NCBI RefSeq assembly: GCF_018390535.1
Contig: NZ_JAHBBW010000012.1
Span: forward strand, 1 to 64,000
Direction: 5' to 3'
Source: Bacteroides propionicigenes
Lineage (GTDB): Bacteria; Bacteroidota; Bacteroidia; Bacteroidales; Bacteroidaceae
Length of the DNA: 64,000 nt
How positions within the stretch are numbered: the first letter of the stretch is position 1; each line of letters opens with the position of its first letter. The position numbers were made by a program, and so were the translations under genes. The notes below the pieces were generated by a model. That model was not told the DNA's origin, did not search any database, and saw nothing but the letters and a program-made list of their open reading frames with translations. Below are positions 1 through 7,801 of this stretch, piece after piece.

Positions 1-13
1 TGATTATTTTTTT

Positions 14-109
14 GCAACACTAAGTTAAGTGAATCCTCTGACATGGCAAAATCCTGAGCAACTTTTTGTTGCTCAGGTACTTAAAAAAAATATTTTATAA
101 TAGTGTTGC
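14..109. repeat. nested inverted repeats; hairpin-rich segment at window edge
   Basis: GCAACACTA (14-22) is repeated as its exact reverse complement at 101-109. Inside it lies a perfect 10-bp hairpin, CCTGAGCAAC (53-62), TTTTT, GTTGCTCAGG (68-77). No complete reading frame crosses the segment. Frame 2 reads like a coding tail (PEQLFVAQVL) up to a run of eight A at 83-90, after which it needs a frame change to continue (FYNSVAELRI, stop at 122-124). The segment may be the right end of an insertion element or the tail of a neighbouring gene with its terminator. The sequence to the left is missing, so this cannot be settled. Confidence 0.5.
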
Positions 110-126
110 GGAATTAAGGATATAAT

Positions 127-984
127 ATGTGGAGAACGTGTAGGGTATTGCGTAGATTTATACGTAAAGAGGATATTACTGTTGTCTATGTACAAGCGCC
201 TTCGCTGCTTCCTGTGGTAGTTTGTGCTGTGGCCGGGATGGACGTGCAGATCTTTGTCCACTTACATGTGGTCCATGTAGATAGGAAGGTCCGTTTATTG
301 TTGAATGTTTGTTTGCAACAAAAGTGTGTAAAAAAAATAATAGGTGTTTCTGATTTTACTTTACAACAACTTTCTTTGAAAAATCGCAGGAAATCGGTGG
401 TGCTATATAATTATATCGATGACTGCATAAAAAAAACTGTTTCGTCGGATACTTGCGAAAAGCCAGTTATTAGCGTAATTGCAGATGTAATGAGGATAAA
501 AGGACATCACGTCTTGTTTGAAGCGTTGCAGTCTTCTGCATTGAATGTGGAGGTTCTAATTATTGGGCGGATCGTAGAGGTAGATTATTATAAAGAACTG
601 ATAGATAAAAAATATAGCTTCCAATACACTTTTACAGGTTATGTAAATGATGTGGAGCGTTATCTGGAACAAACAGATTTGGTGATTGTCCCTTCTGTCG
701 GTTTTGAGACATTCTCTTTGGCTATGGTGGAAAGTTGGGGAAAAGGAATACCTACGATAGCAAGTGATTTGGGGGGAATGAAGGAATTAGTGGAGAACTT
801 TTTGCCACAATATGCCGAGATATTGCTATTCTCTCCTGGAAATATCGAGGAGTTAAAAGTAAAAATAGAAACAATACTGAATCACGACATATTGTATCGG
901 GAAGTGTCTGAAAAAGTACATGAGGTGGCTTACAATAACTTTAGCAAAACCTCTTTCAGAAAAAAATTATTGGGAATAATTTAA
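127..984 (+). CDS. glycosyltransferase family 4, N-terminally short
   Basis: GT4-type glycosyltransferase of 285 residues, presumably adding a sugar to a capsular or O-antigen-like polysaccharide at the cytoplasmic face of the inner membrane. The C-terminal Rossmann half is intact. The GT4 E-x7-E signature is at E194 and E202 (ETFSLAMVE), followed by an SDLGGMKELVE segment typical of nucleotide-sugar binding. GT4 enzymes usually have about 360-400 residues and begin with a beta strand and a glycine-rich loop about 70-80 residues before the point where this protein starts (EDITVVYVQAPS), so that first part is missing. ATG 127 has a good ribosome binding site (AAGGA, 116-120) and in-frame stops upstream. 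The next gene is another GT4. It may be a truncated, perhaps inactive allele. Confidence 0.8.
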   Translation: MWRTCRVLRRFIRKEDITVVYVQAPSLLPVVVCAVAGMDVQIFVHLHVVHVDRKVRLLLNVCLQQKCVKKIIGVSDFTLQQLSLKNRRKSVVLYNYIDDCIKKTVSSDTCEKPVISVIADVMRIKGHHVLFEALQSSALNVEVLIIGRIVEVDYYKELIDKKYSFQYTFTGYVNDVERYLEQTDLVIVPSVGFETFSLAMVESWGKGIPTIASDLGGMKELVENFLPQYAEILLFSPGNIEELKVKIETILNHDILYREVSEKVHEVAYNNFSKTSFRKKLLGII

Positions 985-1009
985 ACATCCTTTTGAAATA
1001 TTTGTCTTA

Positions 1010-2128
1010 ATGAGAATTCTTCATGTTGGTAAATTCTATCCGGTCATGGGAGGGATAGAAAAAATGATGGTTGATATTGTATCTGGAATGTCGGACTGCA
1101 AAGATATATATTGCGATATGCTATGTGCATCTGTAAATCATCATTCATTTGTGGTGCCTATTGGTGCAGGTTCAAGGATTATATGTACTTCTACTTGGTT
1201 TAAAGTGTTTGCCACAATGTTTTCCCCCATGATGGGTGTTGTATTGAGGAAGATAAAAAAAAACTATGATATTATTCATATTCATCATCCTGATCCTATG
1301 GCTGCATTGGTTTTGTGGATATCGGGGTATAAGGGAAAAGTTATCTTGCATTGGCATAGTGATATCTTAAAACAACGACTGACATTGAGATTATATGCTC
1401 CGTTACAGCAATGGCTTATAGGGCGCGCTGATGTTATAGTCGGTACATCACCTGTTTATCTGTGCGAATCACCATTTCTACAGTCGGAAAAGCTGAAAAA
1501 GGTGTGTATTCCAATAGGTATTGCCCCTTTACTTCCCGATACCGGAAAAGTTACTGAGATACGTCGAGAGTATGCAGGGAAAAAACTGATTTTCTCTTTA
1601 GGAAGATTGGTAGAATACAAAGGTTTTGAATACTTAATAGAAGCAGCTGCACTTTTGCCTGATGAATACCTTATCTTGATAGGAGGAAATGGACCATTAA
1701 AACAGAAGTTGGAAGAGTTGATCGAAGTTCGTCAATTACATTCAAAAGTAAAGCTATTGGGTAGAGTGAGTGATGAAAATTTATCAGGCTATTTTGGAGC
1801 TTGTGATTTATACGTGATGAGTTCTATTTGGAAAACAGAAGCTTTTGGAATTGTGCAGATAGAGGCGATGTCGTGCGGTAAACCGGTAGTTGCAACCAAA
1901 ATAAAAGGCTCTGGAGTGTCATGGGTGAATAAGGATGGAGTCTCCGGGATAAATGTGGAGCCGGAGAGTGCTATGGAAATTGCTGATGCCATTGTGCGTA
2001 TTCTCTCTGACGAAGAACGATACAAGGTGTTTTCTCATGCAGCAAAGGAACGTTATGAAACTCTGTTCAGGAAAGAACGAATGATAGAGAAATGTGTGGA
2101 TTTATATAAGAATGTGGTTAAGTCTTGA
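1010..2128 (+). CDS. glycosyltransferase family 4
   Basis: Full-length GT4 glycosyltransferase (372 residues) with both Rossmann halves. The N-terminal acceptor domain starts MRILHVGKFYPVMGGIEKM with the usual glycine-rich loop, and the HIHHPDPMA segment near residue 85 is typical. The C-terminal donor domain begins near residue 185 (LIFSLGRLVEYKGFEYLIEA) and carries the E-x7-E signature at E277 and E285 (EAFGIVQIE). It lies 25 bases after another GT4 gene in the same direction, so both probably belong to one surface-polysaccharide operon that extends left of the window. The sugar and acceptor cannot be told from sequence. Confidence 0.92.
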   Translation: MRILHVGKFYPVMGGIEKMMVDIVSGMSDCKDIYCDMLCASVNHHSFVVPIGAGSRIICTSTWFKVFATMFSPMMGVVLRKIKKNYDIIHIHHPDPMAALVLWISGYKGKVILHWHSDILKQRLTLRLYAPLQQWLIGRADVIVGTSPVYLCESPFLQSEKLKKVCIPIGIAPLLPDTGKVTEIRREYAGKKLIFSLGRLVEYKGFEYLIEAAALLPDEYLILIGGNGPLKQKLEELIEVRQLHSKVKLLGRVSDENLSGYFGACDLYVMSSIWKTEAFGIVQIEAMSCGKPVVATKIKGSGVSWVNKDGVSGINVEPESAMEIADAIVRILSDEERYKVFSHAAKERYETLFRKERMIEKCVDLYKNVVKS

Positions 2129-2147
2129 AAATGAATTTGTATATAAT

Positions 2148-2390
2148 ATGGATTACAAAGCTATTGATACCCGGAGAATTATTGATTATATCGACTCTTT
2201 TCCCAGTTCGGTTATTGGAGTGGAAGATATTATTCAGAATGCCGGTGCGGACAAACTGCGGGCATATCCCGCCTTGTTTGAACTGGAACAGACCGGATAT
2301 ATCGAAGTGGTGGAGCGTGAGGAACTCGGAGCGCCGTTGGCGGTACGCAGGAGAAGAGACGCTTCACAAGTTCTGCATGACAGTATGTGA
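2148..2390 (+). CDS. small protein of unknown function
   Basis: 80-residue acidic and basic protein starting MDYKAIDTRRIIDYIDSF. I do not recognise its family. The start at ATG 2148 is chosen because upstream in-frame codons overlap the end of the glycosyltransferase gene and look unlike a conserved N-terminus. The pattern of helices followed by LFELEQTGYIEVVERE resembles the wing of a winged-helix fold, which is only an impression. The C-terminus is basic (RRRRDA). It follows the glycosyltransferases with 19 bases between and ends before a strong terminator, so it is probably the last gene of that operon. Confidence 0.7.
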   Translation: MDYKAIDTRRIIDYIDSFPSSVIGVEDIIQNAGADKLRAYPALFELEQTGYIEVVEREELGAPLAVRRRRDASQVLHDSM

Positions 2391-2444
2391 GTGCAATACG
2401 AAATTGATAAACGACAGATAACAGCGGTTATTTTGTTTTAGGCG

Positions 2445-2488
2445 CAGCCGGGATTGCCTGATGAAGCAGTTCCGGCTGTTTTATTTTA
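2445..2488 (+). terminator. intrinsic terminator after polysaccharide operon
   Basis: CAGCCGG (2445-2451) pairs with CCGGCTG (2472-2478), with further pairing inside the arms. TTTTATTTT follows. It ends the plus-strand glycosyltransferase operon. Confidence 0.8.
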
Positions 2489-2530
2489 GATTCAAACTCT
2501 CTTGCTTTTTCAAATATCTCAATGATAATT

Positions 2531-2637
2531 CTATAAAATGAATGTCGGAGTAAACTTGATACCCAAAGCACGAGCAATACGAAAGAAACTTGACAATTGT
2601 ATATCAGCTTCTCCTTTTTTTCATCTAATTGTATCAT
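2531..2637 (-). pseudogene. remnant of XRE/HigA-type antitoxin
   Basis: Read on the minus strand from ATG 2637, the frame starts MIQLDEKK and then goes out of frame at a run of seven A. Adding one A restores GEADIQLSSFFRIARALGIK and then FTPTFIL with a stop at 2531-2533. That ending resembles the C-terminus of small XRE-type antitoxins. The helix-turn-helix core is absent, so it is both frameshifted and internally deleted. Its ATG overlaps the stop of the upstream toxin remnant (ATGA), as in coupled toxin-antitoxin pairs. Confidence 0.6.
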
Positions 2638-2795
2638 AACGCTAAATCTTTTAAGATCTGCACAGCTTTGGCTATCTGTTTATCATAATCTTTTGTGGAT
2701 TTTTTCAGAAAGCCGTTAAGCAGGATTATTTTTGTTGATAATATGGCATTACCCTTGCGGAAGTTGGCGGTGGAATGCAAGCGCTTCCAAAATCC
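2634..2795 (-). pseudogene. remnant of RelE/HigB-type toxin
   Basis: On the minus strand an open stretch directly after nadK reads RKGNAILSTKIILLNGFLKK and continues STKDYDKQIAKAVQILKDLAL before a stop at 2634-2636. The pattern of beta strand, LLNGFLKKSTK and a final Lys-rich helix matches the C-terminal half of RelE/HigB-fold mRNA interferases. The N-terminal half and any start codon are missing; an in-frame stop lies just upstream. It is therefore a dead fragment paired with the antitoxin remnant. Confidence 0.6.
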
Positions 2796-2797
2796 TG

Positions 2798-3667
2798 TTA
2801 TCTAACATCCGCCCCCCACATCATTTTATTCCGCAGTGTATCAAAGAAGATATGATTGAAGCGTTTCACCACCTTTATAGAATAGTCCGCACGTGAAATG
2901 GTGAGCCGTGTAGTTTCTTTACACGATTCGCTCCGTCCGTCGATAGCTACGAGGAAATTGTGGCTACGGCTTTCCACATCGAGTGTAATTTCCCAATCGT
3001 CACAAATAACGATAGGACGCACATTCAAGCTATGAGGAGCAACGGGAGTTATGGCAATTGTCTTGCTGTGAGGCACGATAATCGGACCGCCAACACTCAG
3101 CGAATAGGCCGTAGAACCGGTAGGAGTGGCTATAACCAAGCCGTCGGCTTGATAGGTTGTGAGGTGTGCTCCGTTAATTGCTGTATGGATACTTATCATG
3201 GACGAACTGTCGCGTTTCAGGACGGCTATTTCGTTAAGGGCGTATGGTGACTCCATTAGTCTTTTGTCATCGCATTTCAGTTGTAATACGCTACGTTCCT
3301 CCACTTTATAGTGGTTATTGTAGATTTCGTCAATGGTCTCTTCCATTTCTTCGGGCGATATATCCGCCAAAAAGCCGAGACGTCCCGTATTTATGCCTAA
3401 AATAGGGATGTTCTTCTTACCAACGCGGCTGGCAGCTTTTAAAAAAGTACCGTCACCGCCGATGCTGATAACCATATCGGCGCAGAAGTCGTTGCCGTCG
3501 AACAATTCGGCGGAAGGGATGTTGAGATGTAGGTCGGAAGTCAGGAAATTATAGAACTCGCGGCAGACACAGAGTTGTGCTTTGCGTTGAGCCAACAGGC
3601 GAAAAAGGTTTTCGGCGTGCGATGATTTCTTCGCTTGGTAAGTATTTCCAAATATGGCAAATTTCAT
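2798..3667 (-). CDS. nadK: NAD kinase
   Basis: NAD kinase (289 residues, normal length) phosphorylates NAD to NADP in the cytoplasm. The family signature GGDGTF is at residues 70-75, with the catalytic Asp at 72, and the second conserved block NEIAVLKRD lies near residue 145. [20 protein letters not shown] near residues 177-196 is the conserved NAD-binding segment. The start at ATG 3667 gives the expected MKFAIFGNT beginning. It is transcribed away from pdxJ, and a TATTTTTG element on the minus strand lies 26 bases upstream. A toxin-antitoxin remnant lies immediately downstream. Confidence 0.96.
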   Translation of the reverse strand: MKFAIFGNTYQAKKSSHAENLFRLLAQRKAQLCVCREFYNFLTSDLHLNIPSAELFDGNDFCADMVISIGGDGTFLKAASRVGKKNIPILGINTGRLGFLADISPEEMEETIDEIYNNHYKVEERSVLQLKCDDKRLMESPYALNEIAVLKRDSSSMISIHTAINGAHLTTYQADGLVIATPTGSTAYSLSVGGPIIVPHSKTIAITPVAPHSLNVRPIVICDDWEITLDVESRSHNFLVAIDGRSESCKETTRLTISRADYSIKVVKRFNHIFFDTLRNKMMWGADVR

Positions 3668-3692
3668 AATTGTTTTCTGTTTTTGTAGGATG

Positions 3693-3700
3693 CAAAAATA
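3693..3700 (-). promoter_or_regulatory. TAnnTTTG -7 element for nadK
   Basis: TATTTTTG on the minus strand (written CAAAAATA on plus), ending 26 bases before the nadK start. It matches the Bacteroides -7 consensus; no clear -33 element was seen. Confidence 0.55.
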
Positions 3701-3741
3701 GTTTTTTTCTCAGAATGCTGCCAACATATTGCTATTATTTG

Positions 3742-3749
3742 TACTTTTG
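3742..3749 (+). promoter_or_regulatory. TAnnTTTG -7 element for pdxJ operon
   Basis: TACTTTTG lies 21 bases before ATG 3771 and is the likely promoter of pdxJ-exbB-exbD-tonB. Its position rules out the longer reading frame that begins at 3729. Confidence 0.6.
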
Positions 3750-3770
3750 TCCCAAACTATAGGCCGAATT

Positions 3771-4484
3771 ATGACTAAATTAAGTGTAAATATCAATAAA
3801 GTAGCAACGTTGCGTAATGCACGCGGAGGAGATGTTCCGAATGTTGTAAAAGTAGCGTTGGATTGTGAGAATTTCGGTGCCGACGGCATAACAGTACATC
3901 CGCGTCCCGATGAAAGACATATCCGCAAGAGTGACGTTTACGATTTGCGACCGTTGTTGCGTACTGAGTTTAATATAGAAGGGTATCCCGCACCCGAATT
4001 CATAGATTTGGTGTTGAAAGTAAAACCGCATCAAGTGACGCTGGTCCCGGATAGTCCTACGCAGTTGACTTCCAATTCAGGCTGGGATACGAAAAACAAT
4101 CTGGAGTTCCTGACTGAAGTACTGGATGTGTTCAATGCCGCAGGTATCCGTACATCTGTATTTGTATCTACCGATGCAGAGATGATAGAGTACGCCGCCA
4201 AAGCTGGCGCAGACCGTGTGGAACTTTATACCGAACCTTATGCTACGGCATTCCCTAAAGGGCAGGAAGCTGCGGTAGCTCCTTTTGTAGAAGCTGCCAA
4301 AATAGTGCGCAGCCTGGGATTGGGATTGAATGCCGGTCACGACTTGAGTTTGGAGAATCTGAATTATTTCTATAAAAACATACCCTGGCTGGATGAAGTC
4401 TCCATCGGTCATGCGCTGATTAGCGATGCTTTGTATCTGGGACTGGAACGCACCATTCAGGAATATAAAAATTGTCTCCGCTGA
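3771..4484 (+). CDS. pdxJ: pyridoxine 5'-phosphate synthase
   Basis: PdxJ (237 residues) condenses 1-deoxy-D-xylulose 5-phosphate with 3-amino-1-hydroxyacetone 1-phosphate to pyridoxine 5'-phosphate, the last ring-closing step of the DXP-dependent vitamin B6 pathway. It is a cytoplasmic TIM barrel. Typical segments are the start [19 protein letters not shown], the phosphate-binding [14 protein letters not shown], and [13 protein letters not shown] near the C-terminus. ATG 3771 is chosen over the upstream start at 3729 because the latter would overlap the promoter. Its stop overlaps the exbB start (TGATG), which implies translational coupling. Confidence 0.96.
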   Translation: MTKLSVNINKVATLRNARGGDVPNVVKVALDCENFGADGITVHPRPDERHIRKSDVYDLRPLLRTEFNIEGYPAPEFIDLVLKVKPHQVTLVPDSPTQLTSNSGWDTKNNLEFLTEVLDVFNAAGIRTSVFVSTDAEMIEYAAKAGADRVELYTEPYATAFPKGQEAAVAPFVEAAKIVRSLGLGLNAGHDLSLENLNYFYKNIPWLDEVSIGHALISDALYLGLERTIQEYKNCLR

Positions 4485-5200
4485 TGAATCTTATGTTATT
4501 ATTAGCCCAGGTGGCTCCGGCGTTGGCCGATTCTATTGCCGGTTCTAATCCGGTACTTACTCCCGTTGCCGTTCCCGATGAAATGAACCTGTGGAGCATG
4601 GCTGTCAAGGGCGGTTGGATTATGGTAGTTCTCGGAGTGCTTTCCGTGGTCTGCTTCTATATCTTGTTTGAACGTAATTACGTCATCCGTAAGGCGGGTA
4701 AGGAAGACCCTATGTTTATGGATAAGATTAAGGATTATATTCTGGGTGGTGAGATTAAGGCTGCCATTGCTTATTGCCGCAGTGTCAATACGCCTTCGGC
4801 CCGTATGATAGAGAAGGGAATCAGTCGCTTGGGGCGTCCGGTGAATGATGTGCAGGCCGCTATAGAGAATGTTGGTAATATCGAAGTGGCAAAGTTGGAA
4901 AAAGGCCTGACCATCATGGCTACCATTTCCGGCGGTGCGCCGATGATTGGTTTCTTGGGTACGGTGACCGGTATGGTACGTGCTTTTTTTGAAATGGCGA
5001 ATGCAGGTAATAATATTGATATAACACTGCTTTCCGGTGGCATATATGAGGCTATGATTACCACGGTAGGCGGTTTGATTGTAGGTATTATAGCTATGTT
5101 TGCCTATAATTATCTGGTGACATTGGTGGATGGCGTTGTAAATAAGATGGAGGCTAAAACTATGGCTTTCATGGACTTGCTGAACGAGCCCGCCAAATAA
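4484..5200 (+). CDS. exbB: ExbB/TolQ-type proton channel subunit
   Basis: MotA/TolQ/ExbB-family inner-membrane protein (238 residues). With ExbD it forms the proton-driven motor that energises TonB for outer-membrane transport. Three hydrophobic helices are visible: one near residues 45-65 (WIMVVLGVLSVVCFYILF), and two in the conserved C-terminal block, GGAPMIGFLGTVTGMVRAF and the IYEAMITTVGGLIVGIIAMF region. The cytoplasmic loop between helices 1 and 2 is long, as usual. The start at ATG 4484 overlaps the pdxJ stop. A TTG four codons upstream is less likely. Genes for exbD and tonB follow. Confidence 0.93.
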   Translation: MNLMLLLAQVAPALADSIAGSNPVLTPVAVPDEMNLWSMAVKGGWIMVVLGVLSVVCFYILFERNYVIRKAGKEDPMFMDKIKDYILGGEIKAAIAYCRSVNTPSARMIEKGISRLGRPVNDVQAAIENVGNIEVAKLEKGLTIMATISGGAPMIGFLGTVTGMVRAFFEMANAGNNIDITLLSGGIYEAMITTVGGLIVGIIAMFAYNYLVTLVDGVVNKMEAKTMAFMDLLNEPAK

Positions 5201-5231
5201 AATATAAGTTACAAATCATAAATAGTAAAGC

Positions 5232-5645
5232 GTGTTACAACGTAGAGCAAAAATATCACCCAATTTCAGTATGGCATCCATGACAGATGTTATATTCCTG
5301 CTGTTGATTTTCTTTATGATTACTTCTACGGTAGTATCACCGAATGCAATCAAGGTATTGCTTCCGCAGGGGAAACAGCAAACATCTGCCAAGCCGCTGA
5401 CAAGGGTTATCATTGATAAGGATTTGAATTATTACGCTGCTTTCGGCAACGACAAGGAACAGGCGTTGACCTTAGATAAATTGACACCTTTCTTGCAATC
5501 GTGTGCGGACAAAGAACCGGAAATGTATGTGGCGTTGTATGCCGATGAGTCCGTTCCTTACCGGGAGATAGTGAAAGTGCTGAATATCGCTAATGAGAAT
5601 CACTTCAAAATGGTGCTGGCTACACGCCCGCCTGAAAGCAAGTAA
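5232..5645 (+). CDS. exbD: ExbD/TolR-type protein
   Basis: ExbD/TolR-family subunit (137 residues) with one N-terminal membrane helix (SMTDVIFLLLIFFMITST) and a small periplasmic domain. Asp19 in the SMTD motif corresponds to the protonatable Asp essential in the family. The start is GTG 5232 (LQRRAKISPNFSM), which keeps the short basic cytoplasmic tail seen in homologues; starting at ATG 5271 would cut the tail off. It sits 31 bases after exbB and works with ExbB and the TonB-like protein that follows. Confidence 0.92.
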   Translation: MLQRRAKISPNFSMASMTDVIFLLLIFFMITSTVVSPNAIKVLLPQGKQQTSAKPLTRVIIDKDLNYYAAFGNDKEQALTLDKLTPFLQSCADKEPEMYVALYADESVPYREIVKVLNIANENHFKMVLATRPPESK

Positions 5646-5654
5646 TTTAAGTTG

Positions 5655-5711
5655 AGAACTAAGAATGAAGAATTTGATACTGTTATAAGATAATTCTACA
5701 TTCTTAGTTCT
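5655..5711. repeat. intergenic inverted repeat
   Basis: AGAACTAAGAATG (5655-5667) and its exact reverse complement CATTCTTAGTTCT (5699-5711) flank 31 AT-rich bases between exbD and tonB. It can form a hairpin but has no clear T tract. It probably acts as a weak transcription brake or mRNA-stability element. Confidence 0.7.
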
Positions 5712-5733
5712 TCATTCTTCATTAATAAAGACG

Positions 5734-6546
5734 GTGAATCAGAAGAAGAAAGGAAAATATATAGGTTTGGCAGGGGCACTGTTAGTGCACGTTGTTGTCA
5801 TTGCCCTTTTGATACTGGTCGGATTTACGTTGCCTGAACAGTCGGAAGAGGGTGGTGTGCCTGTGATGATGGGAGAGGTGCCCGATGCTTGGGGTGCTGC
5901 CGATCCTTCTTTGGTAGAAGTGGAGACTATGCCGGAAGAGGTGGCTCCGGAAGTGCCCGAAGAAGTGGAGCAAGAGATGCTGACACAGGAAAATGAAGAA
6001 ACCGTTGCCATGAAACCTAAGACGGAAGAAAAAAAGAAAGAAGTTAAGAAGCCCGAAAAAACTGCGGCCGAAAAAGCCGAAGAAGCTCGTAAACTTGCTG
6101 CAGAAAGAGCGGAACGTGAACGGAAAGCTGCCGAAGAAGCAGCCCGTAAGCGTGTGGCGGGAGCTTTTGGTAAAGGTGCGCAAATGGGTAGCAAAGGTTC
6201 TACGGAAGGAACCGGTATGCAAGGGAGCCCTACGGGAAACTCTTCGACAGGGGCAACTACCGGAACAGGCGGATATGGAACTTTTAATCTTGGCGGACGT
6301 TCTATAGGTGAAGGCGGCTTGCCGCGTCCTGTGTATAATGTGCAGGATGAAGGAAAAGTCGTGGTTACCATTACGGTGAATCCGGCGGGGCGGGTAATCT
6401 CGACCAGCATCAACCGCCAGACAAATACGGTGAACCCGGCTTTGCGGAAAGCGGCCGAGGATGCGGCTAAGAAAGCTCGGTTCAATACTGTAAGCGGCTT
6501 GAATAACCAAACGGGAACAATAACGTATTATTTTAATTTAAAATAA
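5734..6546 (+). CDS. tonB: TonB family energy transducer
   Basis: TonB-like protein (270 residues) that passes proton-motive force from ExbBD to outer-membrane receptors. A short cytoplasmic tail (NQKKKGKYIG) is followed by one membrane helix at about residues 11-31. A Glu/Pro/Lys-rich periplasmic stretch follows at about 60-140, with repeated KAEEARKLAAERAERERKAA suggesting a charged helix, then a Gly/Thr/Ser-rich linker. A TonB C-terminal domain occupies about 190-270 (VVVTITVNPAGRVISTSINR). The start is GTG 5734. It closes the pdxJ-exbB-exbD-tonB cluster and could serve the two TonB receptors found elsewhere in the window. Confidence 0.92.
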   Translation: MNQKKKGKYIGLAGALLVHVVVIALLILVGFTLPEQSEEGGVPVMMGEVPDAWGAADPSLVEVETMPEEVAPEVPEEVEQEMLTQENEETVAMKPKTEEKKKEVKKPEKTAAEKAEEARKLAAERAERERKAAEEAARKRVAGAFGKGAQMGSKGSTEGTGMQGSPTGNSSTGATTGTGGYGTFNLGGRSIGEGGLPRPVYNVQDEGKVVVTITVNPAGRVISTSINRQTNTVNPALRKAAEDAAKKARFNTVSGLNNQTGTITYYFNLK

Positions 6547-6560
6547 GAGGAGAAACTATT

Positions 6561-7106
6561 ATGGGTACAGTTTATGTGTTTTTTGCAGACGGTTTTGAAG
6601 AAATAGAAGCTTTTACCTCTGTTGATGTGATGAGACGTGCAGGATTGAATGTTGAAATGATTACAGTAACTCCTGATGAGATTGTAACAGGCGCTCATGG
6701 TGTACCGGTGCTTTGTGATAAGAATATCGTGAACTGTGATTTCTTCGATGCTGATTTAATATTACTTCCGGGCGGTATGCCGGGCGCGGCTACATTGGAA
6801 AAATGTGACGACCTGCGCAGATTGATTTTACGCTTTGCTGAAGAAAACAAACCGACTGCCGCAATTTGTGCCGCTCCTATGGTACTTGGCAAGTTAGGAC
6901 TGTTGAAAGGCAAGAAAGCTACTTGCTATCCGGGTTTTGAGCAATATCTGGAAGGTGCGGATTGTACCGGAGCTATGGTGGAAAGAGATGGTAATATTAT
7001 CACAGGAAAAGGTCCCGGCGCTGCAATGGAATTTGCTTTGGCTGTAGTGGAATTGTTGCAAGGCAAAGATAAAGTTGCAGAATTGAAAGAAGCGATGATT
7101 GTCTGA
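6561..7106 (+). CDS. DJ-1/PfpI family protein
   Basis: Cytoplasmic DJ-1/ThiJ/PfpI-family protein (181 residues). Members act as glyoxalase/deglycase-like enzymes or chaperones against carbonyl and oxidative damage. The nucleophilic-elbow cysteine is C103 in [11 protein letters not shown], and the acidic partner is in GFEEIEA at residues 11-17. Length and spacing fit the YajL/DJ-1 subgroup rather than PfpI proteases. A ribosome binding site (AGGAG) lies ahead of ATG 6561. It is 14 bases after tonB and 20 bases before ispD, so cotranscription is likely. Confidence 0.93.
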   Translation: MGTVYVFFADGFEEIEAFTSVDVMRRAGLNVEMITVTPDEIVTGAHGVPVLCDKNIVNCDFFDADLILLPGGMPGAATLEKCDDLRRLILRFAEENKPTAAICAAPMVLGKLGLLKGKKATCYPGFEQYLEGADCTGAMVERDGNIITGKGPGAAMEFALAVVELLQGKDKVAELKEAMIV

Positions 7107-7126
7107 TTCATAACTCAAAATTCAAA

Positions 7127-7801
7127 ATGGTCCAGTATGCTCTGATTGTAGCCGGCGGTAAAGGTTTACGTATGGGATGTGAACTTCCCAAACAATTTCT
7201 TCCGATAGGAGGGAAACCTGTATTAATGCGTACCATAGAAGCCTTTTATACTTACAATCCTGAGATACGGATAATATTGGTGCTTCCGTGCAGCCAGCAG
7301 TCTTACTGGAATGAGTTATGCCGGAAACATCATTTTTCAATCCCCCATCAAATTGCAGACGGCGGAGAGACGCGTTTCCATTCGGTGAAGAACGGATTGG
7401 CATTTGTCACGACGCCGGGTTTGGTAGGAGTGCACGATGGTGTCCGTCCGTTTGTTGCTCAGGAGGTCATAGCCCGTTGTTATTCCTTGGCTGCCGGAAA
7501 ACAGGCGGTAATCCCTGTGATAGATGTGGTGGAGACGGTGCGCCATTTAGTTGGAGAAGGAAGCGAAACAGTGAGTCGTGACGAATACAAACTGGTACAG
7601 ACTCCGCAAGTGTTTGATTCTGATTTACTGAAGCTGGCTTATGAACAACCTTATACTTCGCACTTCACAGACGATGCTTCAGTTGTTGAAGCATTAGGAA
7701 AGTCTGTTTACCTGACAGATGGCAATCGGGAGAATATTAAAATAACCACTCCTTTTGATTTAAAAATAGCTACTGCCCTTTTGGATTCATGTTCGATTTA
7801 A
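7127..7801 (+). CDS. ispD: 2-C-methyl-D-erythritol 4-phosphate cytidylyltransferase
   Basis: IspD (224 residues) couples CTP to methylerythritol 4-phosphate in the non-mevalonate isoprenoid pathway. The N-terminal nucleotide-binding loop [13 protein letters not shown] is present, followed by [31 protein letters not shown] carries the catalytic and CTP-binding residues, and [10 protein letters not shown] and TDDASVVE complete the family pattern. It overlaps the recG start by 13 bases, so the two genes are translationally linked. Confidence 0.95.
   Translation: MVQYALIVAGGKGLRMGCELPKQFLPIGGKPVLMRTIEAFYTYNPEIRIILVLPCSQQSYWNELCRKHHFSIPHQIADGGETRFHSVKNGLAFVTTPGLVGVHDGVRPFVAQEVIARCYSLAAGKQAVIPVIDVVETVRHLVGEGSETVSRDEYKLVQTPQVFDSDLLKLAYEQPYTSHFTDDASVVEALGKSVYLTDGNRENIKITTPFDLKIATALLDSCSI

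Noticed and set aside
1..130. Invertible promoter of a phase-variable capsule locus
   Set aside because: The inverted repeats are short and enclose a terminator-like hairpin rather than a promoter, and no recombinase gene or known recognition sequence is visible.
4472..4484. TTG start for exbB inside pdxJ
   Set aside because: ATG 4484 overlapping the pdxJ stop gives the usual coupled start; the TTG adds four unconserved residues.
5739..6485. Two long minus-strand frames opposite tonB
   Set aside because: Low-complexity mirror of the Lys/Glu/Ala-rich TonB linker; no ribosome binding site.
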